Source of the DNA: Kocuria dechangensis
GTDB taxonomy: Bacteria; Actinomycetota; Actinomycetes; Actinomycetales; Micrococcaceae
Direction of reading: 5' to 3'
Assembly (NCBI RefSeq): GCF_014636775.1
Contig: NZ_BMEQ01000002.1
Location: forward strand, 62,001-126,000
Length of the DNA stretch: 64,000 bases
In this document: positions 24,063-32,448 of the stretch, in pieces
How the letters are laid out: each line of letters begins with the position of its first letter
Position numbering within the stretch: position 1 is the stretch's first letter
Notes under the pieces: generated by a model
What the model was told of the DNA's origin: nothing
What the model saw: only the letters and a program-made list of their open reading frames with translations
Databases searched by the model: none
Translations under genes and position numbers: made by a program

Positions 24063-24428
24063 TCACCCGCGGAGCAGTTCGGCGAGCACTCTGGCTTCGC
24101 TGAGGTCCGGGGACTTCGTGGCGGTGAGCAGTGTGAGAGGTCCGCGCTGGGCCAGGGTGAGCAAGTGGTGGAAGGCTGCTGCGCGCTCGGGTTCTTCGAG
24201 TTCGGCACGGTAACGGCAGCTGAACTCTTCAAAACGGTCGGGAGCATGGCTGTACCACCGGCGCAGCGCTGTCGATGGTGACACCGCCTTGCACCACTCG
24301 TCGAAGGCTGCTCTGTCCTTGCTCAGGCCGCGTGGCCAGAGGTGATCGACCAGCACACGGGTGCCATCCGCCGGCGAGGGAGCCTCATAGACCCGCCGGA
24401 CCCTCACGTGGTACTTGTTCGTGCTCAT
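24063..24428 (-). CDS. DUF488 family protein
   Basis: A 121-residue DUF488 protein with the full family pattern: 'VRVRRVYEAP', 'LVDHLWPRGLSKD', 'DEWCKAVSPSTALRRWYSH', 'FEEFSCRYRAEL' and 'LLTATKSPDLSEARVLAELL'. The function of the family is unknown, though members are small soluble proteins often found in stress or accessory loci. Start ATG 24428 with AGGAAAG. It stands alone in a sparse region. Confidence 0.85.
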   Translation of the reverse strand: MSTNKYHVRVRRVYEAPSPADGTRVLVDHLWPRGLSKDRAAFDEWCKAVSPSTALRRWYSHAPDRFEEFSCRYRAELEEPERAAAFHHLLTLAQRGPLTLLTATKSPDLSEARVLAELLRG

Positions 24429-24810
24429 CTTTCCTCGTCTCTGCTTCTCTGGAGGGACGGTCCGACCTCGCCATCGGAAGCGCGTGCTGCCGGGACTTCC
24501 ATGGACGACCGCAGGCCACGTTGCCCTCGCTGGGCAGAGCGGTGAGAACCGGCATGGAACCCGGAAGAGTCCTTTGCCGGACGAGGCCCCGGGAGAGGAC
24601 GGGGACCACCCAGGTGAGCGACTCGACCGGCAGCCACGACCCCGACCCTGCTCGGACAGCACAACAGGGATCGGTGCGATGCACTCCGCGGCGCTGCTTC
24701 TTTCCTGGTATCGGTGCAGGACCCTCTCCTGCGCATCTGTCACACGGAGCTGGCTCCGCACTGGTGCTCGCGTCTGTGAGTTTGGTGGCCCGCGGTGGGA
24801 GCCGCTTAGG
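24429..24810. other. 382-base gap, no gene recognised
   Basis: Lies between the DUF488 gene start and the end of the first of two paralogous small genes. The open frames here have shadow-like composition and no recognisable motif. It probably contains the DUF488 promoter. Confidence 0.35.
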
Positions 24811-25101
24811 TCATCCGTACGGGTCGTGGGTGCCGACGCGGGCGTCGAGGGCATCGACCAGCGCGCGGCGGCGGTCCAGGGTGATGGGATGGGGCCCGGC
24901 GGGGTCGGTGAGGTACTCCCAGTCGAGCTGGCTGCAGATCTGGCTGTGCAGGACCTGCAGCTGGGTCACCGTCAGGACCTGAAGGTCCTCCGGGAACGCA
25001 TCGGTGGGCTCGAGGTAGATCCACTCGGGGGAAACCCGGTGGGCGGTGGAGCCGCTGAGGGGATCCAGGGGGTGGACAGGGTAGGCATGCAGAGGCGCCA
25101 T
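24811..25101 (-). CDS. Small unknown protein, paralogue A
   Basis: A 96-residue protein of unknown family, clearly related to the gene at 25487-25774. Shared blocks: P-V-x-P-x-D-P-L, then 'IYLEPT(D/T)xFPxDL', 'LQVLHSxxCxQL', 'GPHP(I/V)T' and 'ALDARxG'. No membrane span or signal. It is preceded by a leader conserved with the paralogue. Strong conservation between two divergent copies shows both are under selection as proteins. Function unknown. The name of the family is not known to me. Confidence 0.65.
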   Translation of the reverse strand: MAPLHAYPVHPLDPLSGSTAHRVSPEWIYLEPTDAFPEDLQVLTVTQLQVLHSQICSQLDWEYLTDPAGPHPITLDRRRALVDALDARVGTHDPYG

Positions 25102-25220
25102 GTGAGGCTCTTTCTGGTCAGTCGCCTGTCTCGGGGTACTCCTGACTGGGCGTTGCGGGTCTCGTCTGCCATCCGGGGCAGAGGCGGCACCCGAAAGGCA
25201 CTGTCCTTCCGACCATAGCC
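25102..25220 (-). promoter_or_regulatory. Conserved leader of paralogue A
   Basis: On the minus strand, TATGGTCGG (a -10-like TATGGT) ends about 108 bases before the start codon. The leader that follows shares CGCCCAGTCAGGAG, CCCGAGACAGGCG and CAGAAAGAG with the leader of the paralogue at 25775-25894, at the same spacing. It could be a common promoter plus a structured or regulated 5' UTR. Confidence 0.45.
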
Positions 25221-25486
25221 CGTTCCTCGATACCCCGCGGGGGTTTAAGCCCCGAGCGGAAGCCGCCTCCCGGACCAGGGAGGCACTCACCCCGAGGGAC
25301 CGCGTCCTCCCCTTCCCCGCGCCGCCCGAGCAGCCCAGGTACGCCCACGACGTGGGAGGTGAGGGGCACCTCGCCAATCACGACCTGTCGGGCGATGCGA
25401 TGTGCCGGTGGCCGCTTCTCGGGGCCCTCGTTCAGCAGCAGGACGCCTGCGGTGCACCGGAGCCCGGCCTGCCGGGGGCACGTCTC
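25221..25486. other. Gap between the two paralogues
   Basis: Together with the leader of paralogue A this makes 385 bases without a gene. Upstream of the -10-like element is TTTAAACC on the minus strand. I see no reading frame with protein-like features here. Confidence 0.3.
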
Positions 25487-25774
25487 CTACGGCCGGGCCG
25501 GCGGCACGGAGCCGAGAACTCCGGCTCGCGCGTCCAGGGCGAAGACCACCTTGCAGTACCGGGCCATGGTCACCGGATGGGGACCGCCGACACGGTGGAG
25601 GTGATCCCGGTTGAGCTGGCGGCAGAGCCTGCTGTGCAGCACCTGCAGCTCCCACAGTGCCATGTGCGACAGATCCGAAGGGAAGCCGGTCGTGGGCTCC
25701 AGATAGATCTCCTGGGCATCCGGGAGGTCGAGGGGGTCCCAGGGCTGGACGGGGTGGGCGGAACGGTGGTTCAT
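25487..25774 (-). CDS. Small unknown protein, paralogue B
   Basis: A 95-residue relative of the gene at 24811-25101, with the same 'IYLEPTTGFPSDL', 'LQVLHSRLCRQL', 'GPHPVT' and 'ALDARAG' blocks. It has its own start codon, ribosome binding region (AGAAAGAG) and conserved upstream leader, so the duplication included regulatory DNA. No known domain. It may form a homo- or heterodimer with paralogue A, but no evidence is visible for that. Confidence 0.65.
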   Translation of the reverse strand: MNHRSAHPVQPWDPLDLPDAQEIYLEPTTGFPSDLSHMALWELQVLHSRLCRQLNRDHLHRVGGPHPVTMARYCKVVFALDARAGVLGSVPPARP

Positions 25775-25894
25775 CAGGCGCTCTTTCTGTCGCATCGCCT
25801 GTCTCGGGTGGTTCTCCTGACTGGGCGGGGTGGTGGTGCCTGTCCCGTCGGCGCTGCGATCGCGCCCGCAGGGCAGCACTGCTGCCGACCATAC
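25775..25894 (-). promoter_or_regulatory. Conserved leader of paralogue B
   Basis: Carries TATGGTCGG about 109 bases before the start codon, and then the blocks CGCCCAGTCAGGAG, CCCGAGACAGGCG and CAGAAAGAG that also precede paralogue A. TTTAGTC lies 19 bases upstream of the -10-like box as a possible weak -35. Confidence 0.45.
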
Positions 25895-26207
25895 TGTGCT
25901 GCCGCCGGCAAGACTAAACATGCGTGCTGTCCCCTCCGCGACACCGCACATGCCGGCCGTACGGGCTCCCACGAGCCGCTTCGCACAGCGTTCTCTCCCG
26001 CCGGAGCCGATGCCCTCGGGACACGTCGAGGCCCCCGCCACCCCGGCCAGGAACAACCGGCATCCCCATGGTGCAGCCTCCATGATGTGGACGTTCGGTG
26101 CCGTGGCGTCCCGAGGCGCGGGCCAGTAGACGGTACCGCTCTGACGGTTCCACTACTGGGGATGCCTGCTTTCCGCTCGGAGGACCAGGGGCAGATCCGG
26201 TCGGATC
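25895..26207. other. 313-base gap with an inverted repeat at 26123-26159
   Basis: No gene recognised. CCAGTAG at 26123-26129 pairs with CTACTGG at 26153-26159, with partly matching inner bases. On the minus strand it follows the end of the TetR-like gene at 26208 and could be its terminator. Confidence 0.35.
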
Positions 26208-26708
26208 TCAGTCCGAGGACAGAGCTGAGTCCCCTGCCTGGGACGCACTGTCACCGGGGGCTGCTTCGGTCAGCACCGCTTCCAGCCGCTCGTCGGTCAG
26301 ATAGGTCAGGCCTGTGAGGATGCTCGTGATCCGACAGCGCTGATCATCACTGAAGCGGGTGGAGTCGAGGATGTCGCTGACCCACAGTCCGTCCATGGCC
26401 AGCCGGACGATCACCCCGATGATTCCTGCTGGGTGTCCCGGGTCCAGGTCCTCCCGGTCCATCCGGCGGTTGAGCTGGACCAGGGACTCGGCCAGGTGCG
26501 GCCTGGCCACCGCGGCGTGCAGCAGCGCCGTCTGGTCCCGGGTGCTGTTGTCCCGCACCTGCGAGAAAGCCCGCACGTAGGCCCGGTCATCAGACCCCTC
26601 CGCCACGGGGTCCTGCTGTGCCCAGTGGTCCAGTTCCTCGACCAGCTCCACCACCACCGCCTCGACGTGCTGCTCGATCTGCTCGCTCGGCGTCTCCGGC
26701 CCGAACAT
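26208..26708 (-). CDS. TetR-like C-terminal ligand domain protein without DNA-binding domain
   Basis: A 166-residue protein resembling only the C-terminal half of TetR-family regulators: 'EQIEQHVEAVVVELVEELDHWAQQDP', 'LLHAAVARPHLAESLVQLNRRMDRED' (short: ESLVQLNRRMD), 'GIIGVIVRLAMDGLWVSDIL' and 'LTGLTYLTDERLEAVL'. The segment RLAMDGLWVSD is typical of TetR C-terminal domains. No helix-turn-helix is encoded upstream in any frame I could follow. Start ATG 26708 with GGAGGAG close by. GTG 26723 is possible. It may be a domain-only regulator or a truncated gene. Confidence 0.5.
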   Translation of the reverse strand: MFGPETPSEQIEQHVEAVVVELVEELDHWAQQDPVAEGSDDRAYVRAFSQVRDNSTRDQTALLHAAVARPHLAESLVQLNRRMDREDLDPGHPAGIIGVIVRLAMDGLWVSDILDSTRFSDDQRCRITSILTGLTYLTDERLEAVLTEAAPGDSASQAGDSALSSD

Positions 26709-27141
26709 GACTCCTCCAGCCACTCATCAACGATCACCCCGCTCGAGGTCGCTCCGAGAAGACCTCGGAAAATCTCGGGAAACCTCGGGAAACCTCGGGG
26801 AGAAAACATCCGCATACTTGGTGATGTAGTGCCACATCTGTCCAGCACCATGTCGTCACCTGTCAAGGGCACCATAGCCCTTCAGCTCGCGGCCGGGCGC
26901 ATCACCACCACCTCGAGAGATCCGGGAGAGCTCCGGGACCGCCCCCGCAGCAGCGTGTTGCGCGGGCACGGTCCCGCCTTCCTCGAAGGCTTCTGTGCCT
27001 CCCGCTGTCGGCGCCCGCAGAGCGATTACTTCGACCCCGACGTCGAACGGCAATTCATGACCGGCACAGGGCAACGCGGGAGGCGTCCGCCCAGGGAAGA
27101 CCATTCCAGCAGCCTCCGGCGGCCGGCCCTACACTGACGCC
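26709..27141. other. 433-base gap between TetR-like and FUSC genes
   Basis: Contains the 10-bp repeat array (26763-26800). A plus-strand frame of about 95 codons from ATG 26850 to 27137 ends just before the FUSC gene, but it shows no recognisable motif, so I do not call it. Confidence 0.35.
26763..26800. repeat. Four 10-bp tandem repeats upstream of the TetR-like gene
   Basis: Near-identical 10-base units (consensus AACCTCGGGA, with AATCTCGGGA and variants) run head to tail over 26763-26800, 55-95 bases upstream of the minus-strand start at 26708. The period equals one helical turn, which would put binding sites on one face of the DNA. This is a candidate operator array. Confidence 0.55.
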
Positions 27142-28275
27142 ATGCCCGCCCTCTCATGGTCCAGGACTCTTCCGCACCTGGCCCGGACCCGGACACGTTC
27201 GGGCCTGCGCCGGGCCCGGGAGTCCGTCCTGCCTGCACTGCAGATGTCCGTGGGCAGCGTCGCCGCTTATGCCATCGCCCAGGAGCTGCTGGGCCATGAA
27301 GGACCGATTTTTGCCGCGACCTCCACCATCGTCGTCCTGGGGTTCTCCCGCGACCCGAGACTGCGCCGCGTGCTGGAAGTGGCTGTTGGCTGCACCATCG
27401 GCATCCTCATCGGCGATCTCCTGCTGGGGGCGTTCGGCGAGGGCCTGTGGCAGGCCACCACGGTGCTGTTGACCGCGATTCTGCTGGCCCGGTTCCTCGA
27501 CAGTGGTTCGCTCTTCTCCACCCAGATGGCCATTCAGTCGGTGCTCGTGGTGCTGTTGCCGGTTCCCGCCGGAGGACCGTTCACCCGCAGCATCGACGCC
27601 CTCGTGGGAGGCGCTGTGGCCTTGACCCTCACCGCCCTTGTCCCGCGGGATCCGCGCCGGGAACCCCACACCGATGTCCGAAAGGTGCTGGACGAGCTCG
27701 CCAAGATCCTGCGGTCCTCTGCTGTCGCGCTGGAGACCGATGACGCGAGGACCGCATGGTACGCATTGACCCGCGCCCGGAAGGCTCAGCCGCTTGTCGA
27801 TGAGCTGCTGGCTTCGCTGCCGGCGGCCCAGGAGGTGGCCCGGCTGGCACCGGCCTATCGGCGGCACCGGACAGAACTGGAAGATCTGAACCGGTCACTG
27901 GATTTCATCGACCGCGCCCTGCGCGACAGCGATGCGCTGGTGCGGCGACTGGCCTCGGCCATCGACAATGCCGCCCTGAGCAACGAGGCGATGGAGTCGT
28001 TGCAGGGGCTGCTGACCGATGCCGCAGAGGCCGTCGAAACCTTCGGCCGCGCCCTCACCGAACCGGCCGCCGGCGGAGGCCCGGAACTGGACATGCGCCG
28101 GGCCTGTGAGGAGCTCATCGCGATAGCAGCCCGATTGCACCCGAAGCCCCTGGGCGTGCACGGACTGGAAGGCGAAGGCGTGATCCTGCTGCTGCGGCCG
28201 CTGGTGGTGGACCTGCTGGAGGCCACCGGAATGAGCCACCGGACAGCCTCGGACCACCTCCCCAGACTTCGCTGA
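27142..28275 (+). CDS. FUSC/aromatic acid exporter family membrane protein
   Basis: A 377-residue protein of the fusaric-acid/aromatic-acid exporter-like family. Seen: an N-terminal membrane domain with about five hydrophobic spans ('LQMSVGSVAAYAIAQELLG', 'IFAATSTIVVLGF', 'VLEVAVGCTIGILIGDLLLG', 'TTVLLTAILLARFL', 'ALVGGAVALTLTALVP'), then a long soluble helical C-terminal half (about residues 170-375) rich in coiled-coil heptads ('LEDLNRSLDFIDRALRD'). The family exports amphipathic acids or acts in stress export, and the substrate is unknown here. Start ATG 27142. It is next to a TetR-like protein on the opposite strand, as exporters and their regulators often are. Confidence 0.8.
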   Translation: MPALSWSRTLPHLARTRTRSGLRRARESVLPALQMSVGSVAAYAIAQELLGHEGPIFAATSTIVVLGFSRDPRLRRVLEVAVGCTIGILIGDLLLGAFGEGLWQATTVLLTAILLARFLDSGSLFSTQMAIQSVLVVLLPVPAGGPFTRSIDALVGGAVALTLTALVPRDPRREPHTDVRKVLDELAKILRSSAVALETDDARTAWYALTRARKAQPLVDELLASLPAAQEVARLAPAYRRHRTELEDLNRSLDFIDRALRDSDALVRRLASAIDNAALSNEAMESLQGLLTDAAEAVETFGRALTEPAAGGGPELDMRRACEELIAIAARLHPKPLGVHGLEGEGVILLLRPLVVDLLEATGMSHRTASDHLPRLR

Positions 28276-28486
28276 CGCACCGTTGACGGGACCGGAGCCT
28301 GACTCCTTTCGCTTCGGCCTCGCTTGCTCCAGCGGCCACATCACGAGAAGCACTAGCACCACTGGAACCCGCAGCGCGGCATGCGTAGCACGTGATTCAT
28401 CGATGGGTGCCCATACAGGCGGTCGTCGGCATGAGCAGTGCAGAGATGCGTCGGCAAAGCGTGGCCCTTCTCAGCCGGCCCGCTTC

Positions 28487-28987
28487 TCAGCCGGTCTGCG
28501 CGCAGCTCTCCGCCGCGTGGGCCTCCGCCTCCCGGGCCGAGGCCCCGACCTCCTCGGCCAGGCTGCGGGCGTGGTCGGCACGGGCCGCCAGGGCCTTCAG
28601 CTCGGCCTCCCCGATCCCGGCCCGGGAGCCCACGGCGGCCAGCAGGTCCTCGGCGTTCCGGGCGAACGCCTCGGCCCTCGCGGCGGTCCGTCGGGCGACC
28701 CCGGCGTGCTCCTGGGCCGCGACGGCGTCCTTGGCGACCCTGGCGTTGCGGGCGTCCCGGACCGCCCTGGCCGCGTCGCCGCGGCACAGGAAGGCACCTT
28801 CCACGCACGCGTCGGCGTCGAGCACGGCGGCCTCGACCTCGTCGCCGCAGAAGAGACCCCAGACTTCGGCCAGCAGGCGCGACTCGTGGTCGTAGAGGTG
28901 GTGGACGAGAGCTCGGACCTTGTCCTCGGAAGCATTCGCGCAGACCTTCACAGCCCATGCCTGGGCCGAGGCGGAAATCGGGATCAT
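28487..28987 (-). CDS. Hypothetical Ala/Glu-rich helical protein
   Basis: A 166-residue soluble protein of unknown family, predicted almost entirely helical, with 'SEDKVRALVHHLYDHESRLLAEVWGLF' at the start and a long run of A, E, R and D residues afterwards that may form a coiled coil. Start ATG 28987 with GAGAGG seven bases upstream. In-frame starts further up lack a binding site. No function can be proposed. Confidence 0.5.
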   Translation of the reverse strand: MIPISASAQAWAVKVCANASEDKVRALVHHLYDHESRLLAEVWGLFCGDEVEAAVLDADACVEGAFLCRGDAARAVRDARNARVAKDAVAAQEHAGVARRTAARAEAFARNAEDLLAAVGSRAGIGEAELKALAARADHARSLAEEVGASAREAEAHAAESCAQTG

Positions 28988-29380
28988 GGCGTGTCCTCTC
29001 TGTCCTGGAACGTGGAGATCAACGGCCATGTCACGACCGCGTGCCCCATCGGTGAGACGCATGGCGACTGCTCTCCAGAGGCCCCGTCTCCGCCCTGCTG
29101 TGGATCCTGAGGGTGGGCGGACACATGCTCCTTCGGCGGCCAGGCCACGGGCTGGCTCTCTCCAGCACGAACCCTCGGGATGTGACCCACGATAGAAGCG
29201 CACCCGGCAGGCTGTGTCACGAGCACGTTAAGGCTGCGGGTCTTTCAGATTGAGGACATGTGGCACGCGTATGCGTCCGGGCGGAACTGAAGTGACCGCC
29301 ATCGGCCGAACTCCTCGGTGTGCCATCGCGGTCGCCGGCCGACTCCGGGGATCTCAGCTGGCACGTCGGGGACGGAGCAC
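28988..29380. other. 393-base gap, no gene recognised
   Basis: Lies between two minus-strand hypothetical genes. It is less GC-rich near 29215-29280, which may mark the promoter of the gene at 28487-28987. I see no protein-like frame. Confidence 0.35.
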
Positions 29381-30139
29381 TCAGCGGGAGGCGCCCTGGT
29401 CGGGTCGGTGGTGCTCGTCGAGGACCCGGGACAGCACCCGCCCGGGGGTGTTGCGGTGCTCGGGGTCGATCCTCTCCAGTGCGGCGAGGATCGCCTCGAC
29501 GTCGTAGTGCACGGACGGGTCCCCGCCGTGGTGGCTCCAGCGGCGTTCGGCGGCCCAGGCCCACACCAGTACCGGCCGGCACCGGTCGCAGGTGCCGTGC
29601 TCGGTCGTGAGGCAGTCCGGGCCCACCGGCTGGTTCAGCCCGGCGATCTCCTCCGGGGTGCGGCGGTAGTGCTCGAGCACCGCCCAGAGCTTCTCCTCCG
29701 GGATCCGGGCGAAGTCCGTGGCCAGGCCCGCAAGGGTGGTCCGCGCCCGGGCCACGTCGTAGTGGAAGTCGGCCCTCGCCCACGGCGGGATGCGGTGCCG
29801 GGCGCGCAGGGTCTGGACCAGGAACTGCTCCTGTTCCTGAGCGACCTCGTCCGGTGTCCGGGGTGCTGGGTCGGTGGCGGAACGCCACAGGCTCTCGAAC
29901 AGGGCCGCGCCCTCGGTGTAGGCCTGCCGGACCATCAGGGTGCCGATGTCCACGGAGTAGCGCTTGGCCCAGACCGCCCCGGAGAGCCGCTCGTAGATGT
30001 GCCCGTCGTCGAGGGTGAAGCTCTTGTGGTCGGAGGCCACGACCACCTGGCGGGTGGTGGGCTCGCCAGTGGTGCCGGTCCGGGCGGGGATGACCACCGC
30101 GCGGGCGCCGACGTAGACGGCCCCGTCCTTGTTGAGCAT
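29381..30139 (-). CDS. Hypothetical protein with Cys cluster
   Basis: A 252-residue protein of unknown family. The N-terminal part contains 'VYVGARAVVIPARTG' and 'ASDHKSFTLDDGHIYERLSGAVWAKRYSV'-like beta-rich sequence (short: HIYERLSGAVWAKRY). The middle is helical, and the C-terminal third has the cluster 'CLTTEHGTCDRCRP' (three Cys and a His), which may bind zinc. Start ATG 30139 with GGAGGAG six bases upstream. GTG 30154 is possible. It ends the accessory stretch before dnaB. Confidence 0.6.
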   Translation of the reverse strand: MLNKDGAVYVGARAVVIPARTGTTGEPTTRQVVVASDHKSFTLDDGHIYERLSGAVWAKRYSVDIGTLMVRQAYTEGAALFESLWRSATDPAPRTPDEVAQEQEQFLVQTLRARHRIPPWARADFHYDVARARTTLAGLATDFARIPEEKLWAVLEHYRRTPEEIAGLNQPVGPDCLTTEHGTCDRCRPVLVWAWAAERRWSHHGGDPSVHYDVEAILAALERIDPEHRNTPGRVLSRVLDEHHRPDQGASR

Positions 30140-30400
30140 CCTCCGCTCCTCCACCGCGCCCGTTCCTCTCGTCTCAGTCGACCGTGCGTCCCATCATGCG
30201 ACGAAGCGCAGCGGTGGGCTCATCGGCCACGTGGTGCTCCTGGTGGAGTCGGAGGCGTTGGAGCGCCGGTGCGTCCGGTGCCTGCTGGAGCGACCGTAGC
30301 AGTCGACGCGCACCGCAGGTCGCAGGTCCGGTGACCGGCGGCGGGTGCGGTCAGTCCTCACGTGGGGAAGCTGAGCTGGGCGCTTAAGAGATTCCCAGTC

Positions 30401-32206
30401 CTACAGCCCCTCGTGCGCCATGTTCGCAAAGCGCGAGTAGTGGCCCTGGAACGCCACCACGATCGTCTTGGTCGGGCCGTTACGGTGCTTCGCCACGATC
30501 ACGTCGGCCTCGCCCGCACGCGGCGACTCCTTGTCGTAGACGTCGTCGCGGTGGAGCAGGATGACCATGTCGGCGTCCTGCTCGATCGAGCCCGACTCGC
30601 GGAGGTCCGACACCATCGGCTTCTTGTCCTGGCGCTGCTCCGAGCCACGGTTCAGCTGCGACAGCGCGATGACCGGCACCTCGAGCTCCTTGGCCAGCAG
30701 CTTGAGCGCACGGGAGAACTCCGAGACCTCCTGCTGGCGGGACTCGACCTTCTTGCCGGAGCTCATCAGCTGGAGGTAGTCGAGGACCACGAGCTTGAGG
30801 TCGTGCTTCTGCTTGAGCCGGCGGCACTTCGCGCGGATCTCCATGAGCGACATGTTCGGGGAGTCGTCGATGAACAGCGGAGCGGTGTCCATCTTGCCCA
30901 TCGTCGTGGCGATCTTGGCCCACTGCTCGTCCTGCAGGCGGCCCTTGCGCAGGTCCTGCATGTTGAGGGTCGCCTCGGCGGAGAGCAGGCGCATGGCGAT
31001 CTCGTTGCGGCTCATCTCCAGGGAGAAGATGACCGTGGTCATGTTGTGCTTGATCGCCGCGGACCGGGCCACGTCGAGTGCCAGCGTCGAGTTGTGCGTA
31101 GGGATGAACGTCCTCCCCGCCAGGTAAAGGTGCGACGGGTGGTCGATCTCGATGCACCGCACGGGCACCGACTCGACCGGCTCCACCGCAGTGATGCGTC
31201 GTCGTCCCTCGGGCTCGTACACGGCGTCGGGCCGGTCCAGCGCAGGGGCGTTGGCGACGACGTGCCGCTCGCCCACCACCATGGACGCCAGGATCTGCTC
31301 AGTGGTCCGTACCGCGGAGGTGTCGTCGGTGGAGGTCAGCCACTGGTGCTGCTCGTCCGCCACGATCTCGGACCCGTCGTCGAAGGTCACCCTGTAGCAG
31401 GGGCGCTCGGTCATGACCTCGGTGGCAGCCACCACGCGGGAGGGAGTGCCGTCCGCGGCGATGACCTCGTCGCCGACCGCGATCTCACCCATGGTGGTCC
31501 AGCCGGTGGGCGTGGGGATGGCGGTGTCGAGCGCGAGCGCCTTGCCCATCGCCGGCCTCGCCGCGATGACGATCATCTGCCCGCCCTGGAAGCCCTGGGT
31601 CAGCTCGTCGAGCTCGATGAACCCGGTGGGCACGCCGCGCATGCCCTCGCCCTGGGTGCCGGCGGCCTCGATCTCGTCGACCGTGGCCTCCACGACCTCC
31701 TTGAGCACCGTGTAGTCCTCGGAGGAGCGCCGCTCGGCCACCTGGTAGATCTCGGCCTGCGCCTCGTTGACGATGTCGTCGACCTCGCCGTCCGCGCTGT
31801 AGCCCAGCTGCACGATCTTGGTGCCGGCCTCCACGAGGCGGCGCAGCACACCGCGCTCGCGCACGATCTCCGCGTAGAACCCTGCGTTCGCCGCGGTGGG
31901 CACCGAGGAGATGAGGGTGTGCAGATAGGCCGGCCCGCCGATCCGCTCGATCTCGCCGCGCTTGGTCAGCTCGTCGGACACGGTGATGGCGTCGGCCGGC
32001 TCGCCCCGCCCGTAGAGGGAGATGATGGCCTCGTAGATGGACTCGTGGGCCGGCTTGTAGAAGTCGACGCCGCGCAGCACCTCGACCACGTCGGCGATGG
32101 CGTCCTTGGACAGCATCATGCCGCCGAGCACGGACTGCTCCGCCACGTTGTCCTGCGGCGGGGTCCGACCGTACTCCCGGTCGCTCCCGGACGACTGCTC
32201 CGACAC
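30401..32206 (-). CDS. dnaB: Replicative DNA helicase DnaB interrupted by a mini-intein
   Basis: The hexameric 5'-3' helicase of the replication fork. The 601-residue precursor starts at GTG 32206 (GAGAGG upstream, then 'SEQSSGSDREYGRTPPQD'). Seen: the N-terminal domain (residues about 15-150: 'NVAEQSVLGGMMLSKDAI', 'YEAIISLYGRGEPADAITV'), the linker, and the RecA-like domain beginning near residue 190 ('GVPTGFIELDELTQGFQGGQ'). The Walker A motif ARPAMGK-S is split after the Lys by a 150-residue intein (residues 223-372), and resumes with Ser373. After splicing the helicase has 451 residues, a normal length. Also seen: 'IFSLEMSRNEIAMRLL', 'VVLDYLQLM' (Walker B) and the C-terminal 'LLHRDDVYDKES'. 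It lies apart from the rpsF-ssb-rpsR-rplI group. Confidence 0.95.
   Translation of the reverse strand: MSEQSSGSDREYGRTPPQDNVAEQSVLGGMMLSKDAIADVVEVLRGVDFYKPAHESIYEAIISLYGRGEPADAITVSDELTKRGEIERIGGPAYLHTLISSVPTAANAGFYAEIVRERGVLRRLVEAGTKIVQLGYSADGEVDDIVNEAQAEIYQVAERRSSEDYTVLKEVVEATVDEIEAAGTQGEGMRGVPTGFIELDELTQGFQGGQMIVIAARPAMGKALALDTAIPTPTGWTTMGEIAVGDEVIAADGTPSRVVAATEVMTERPCYRVTFDDGSEIVADEQHQWLTSTDDTSAVRTTEQILASMVVGERHVVANAPALDRPDAVYEPEGRRRITAVEPVESVPVRCIEIDHPSHLYLAGRTFIPTHNSTLALDVARSAAIKHNMTTVIFSLEMSRNEIAMRLLSAEATLNMQDLRKGRLQDEQWAKIATTMGKMDTAPLFIDDSPNMSLMEIRAKCRRLKQKHDLKLVVLDYLQLMSSGKKVESRQQEVSEFSRALKLLAKELEVPVIALSQLNRGSEQRQDKKPMVSDLRESGSIEQDADMVILLHRDDVYDKESPRAGEADVIVAKHRNGPTKTIVVAFQGHYSRFANMAHEGL
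31091..31540 (-). other. Class 3-type mini-intein in DnaB (Walker A site)
   Basis: A protein intron of 150 residues inserted between Lys and Ser of the P-loop. It begins Ala-Leu-Ala ('ALALDTAIPTPTGWTTMGE'), so residue 1 is not Cys, Ser or Thr. It carries the three residues that define class 3 inteins: Trp67 in block B (QHQWLT), Cys129 in block F (RCIEID) and Thr148 in block G (PTHN), ending His149-Asn150 with Ser as +1. In class 3 inteins the block F Cys starts splicing by direct attack. No homing endonuclease domain is present, hence a mini-intein. Confidence 0.88.
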
Positions 32207-32448
32207 GAGTCCACCTCTCCCCCGCGCACCGTGAGGGGGCACGATGCGCAAACTACGACGACGCCGCCCCGGCCTTCCGGGCAGCCCCTCCATTCTCGCA
32301 CCGACCCCGGACGCCGCAGACCGGCGGGGAGCCTCCTGTGGGCACCGTCGCCCATGAGCCTCGACACAGGCCCAGGTGAGCGGCACGGGGGCCGACACAC
32401 GGCCGCCCGGTGCTTGCCGGGCCGATCCGCGCGCGGGCACCATGAGCC

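Noticed and set aside
26850-27137. 95-codon plus-strand frame before the FUSC gene
   Set aside because: No ribosome binding site, no recognisable motif, and Arg/Pro/Ser-rich shadow-like composition.
30401-32206. dnaB intein as evidence of a prophage or integrated element
   Set aside because: Class 3 inteins are thought to have a phage link, but no integrase, attachment repeats or phage structural genes occur in the window.
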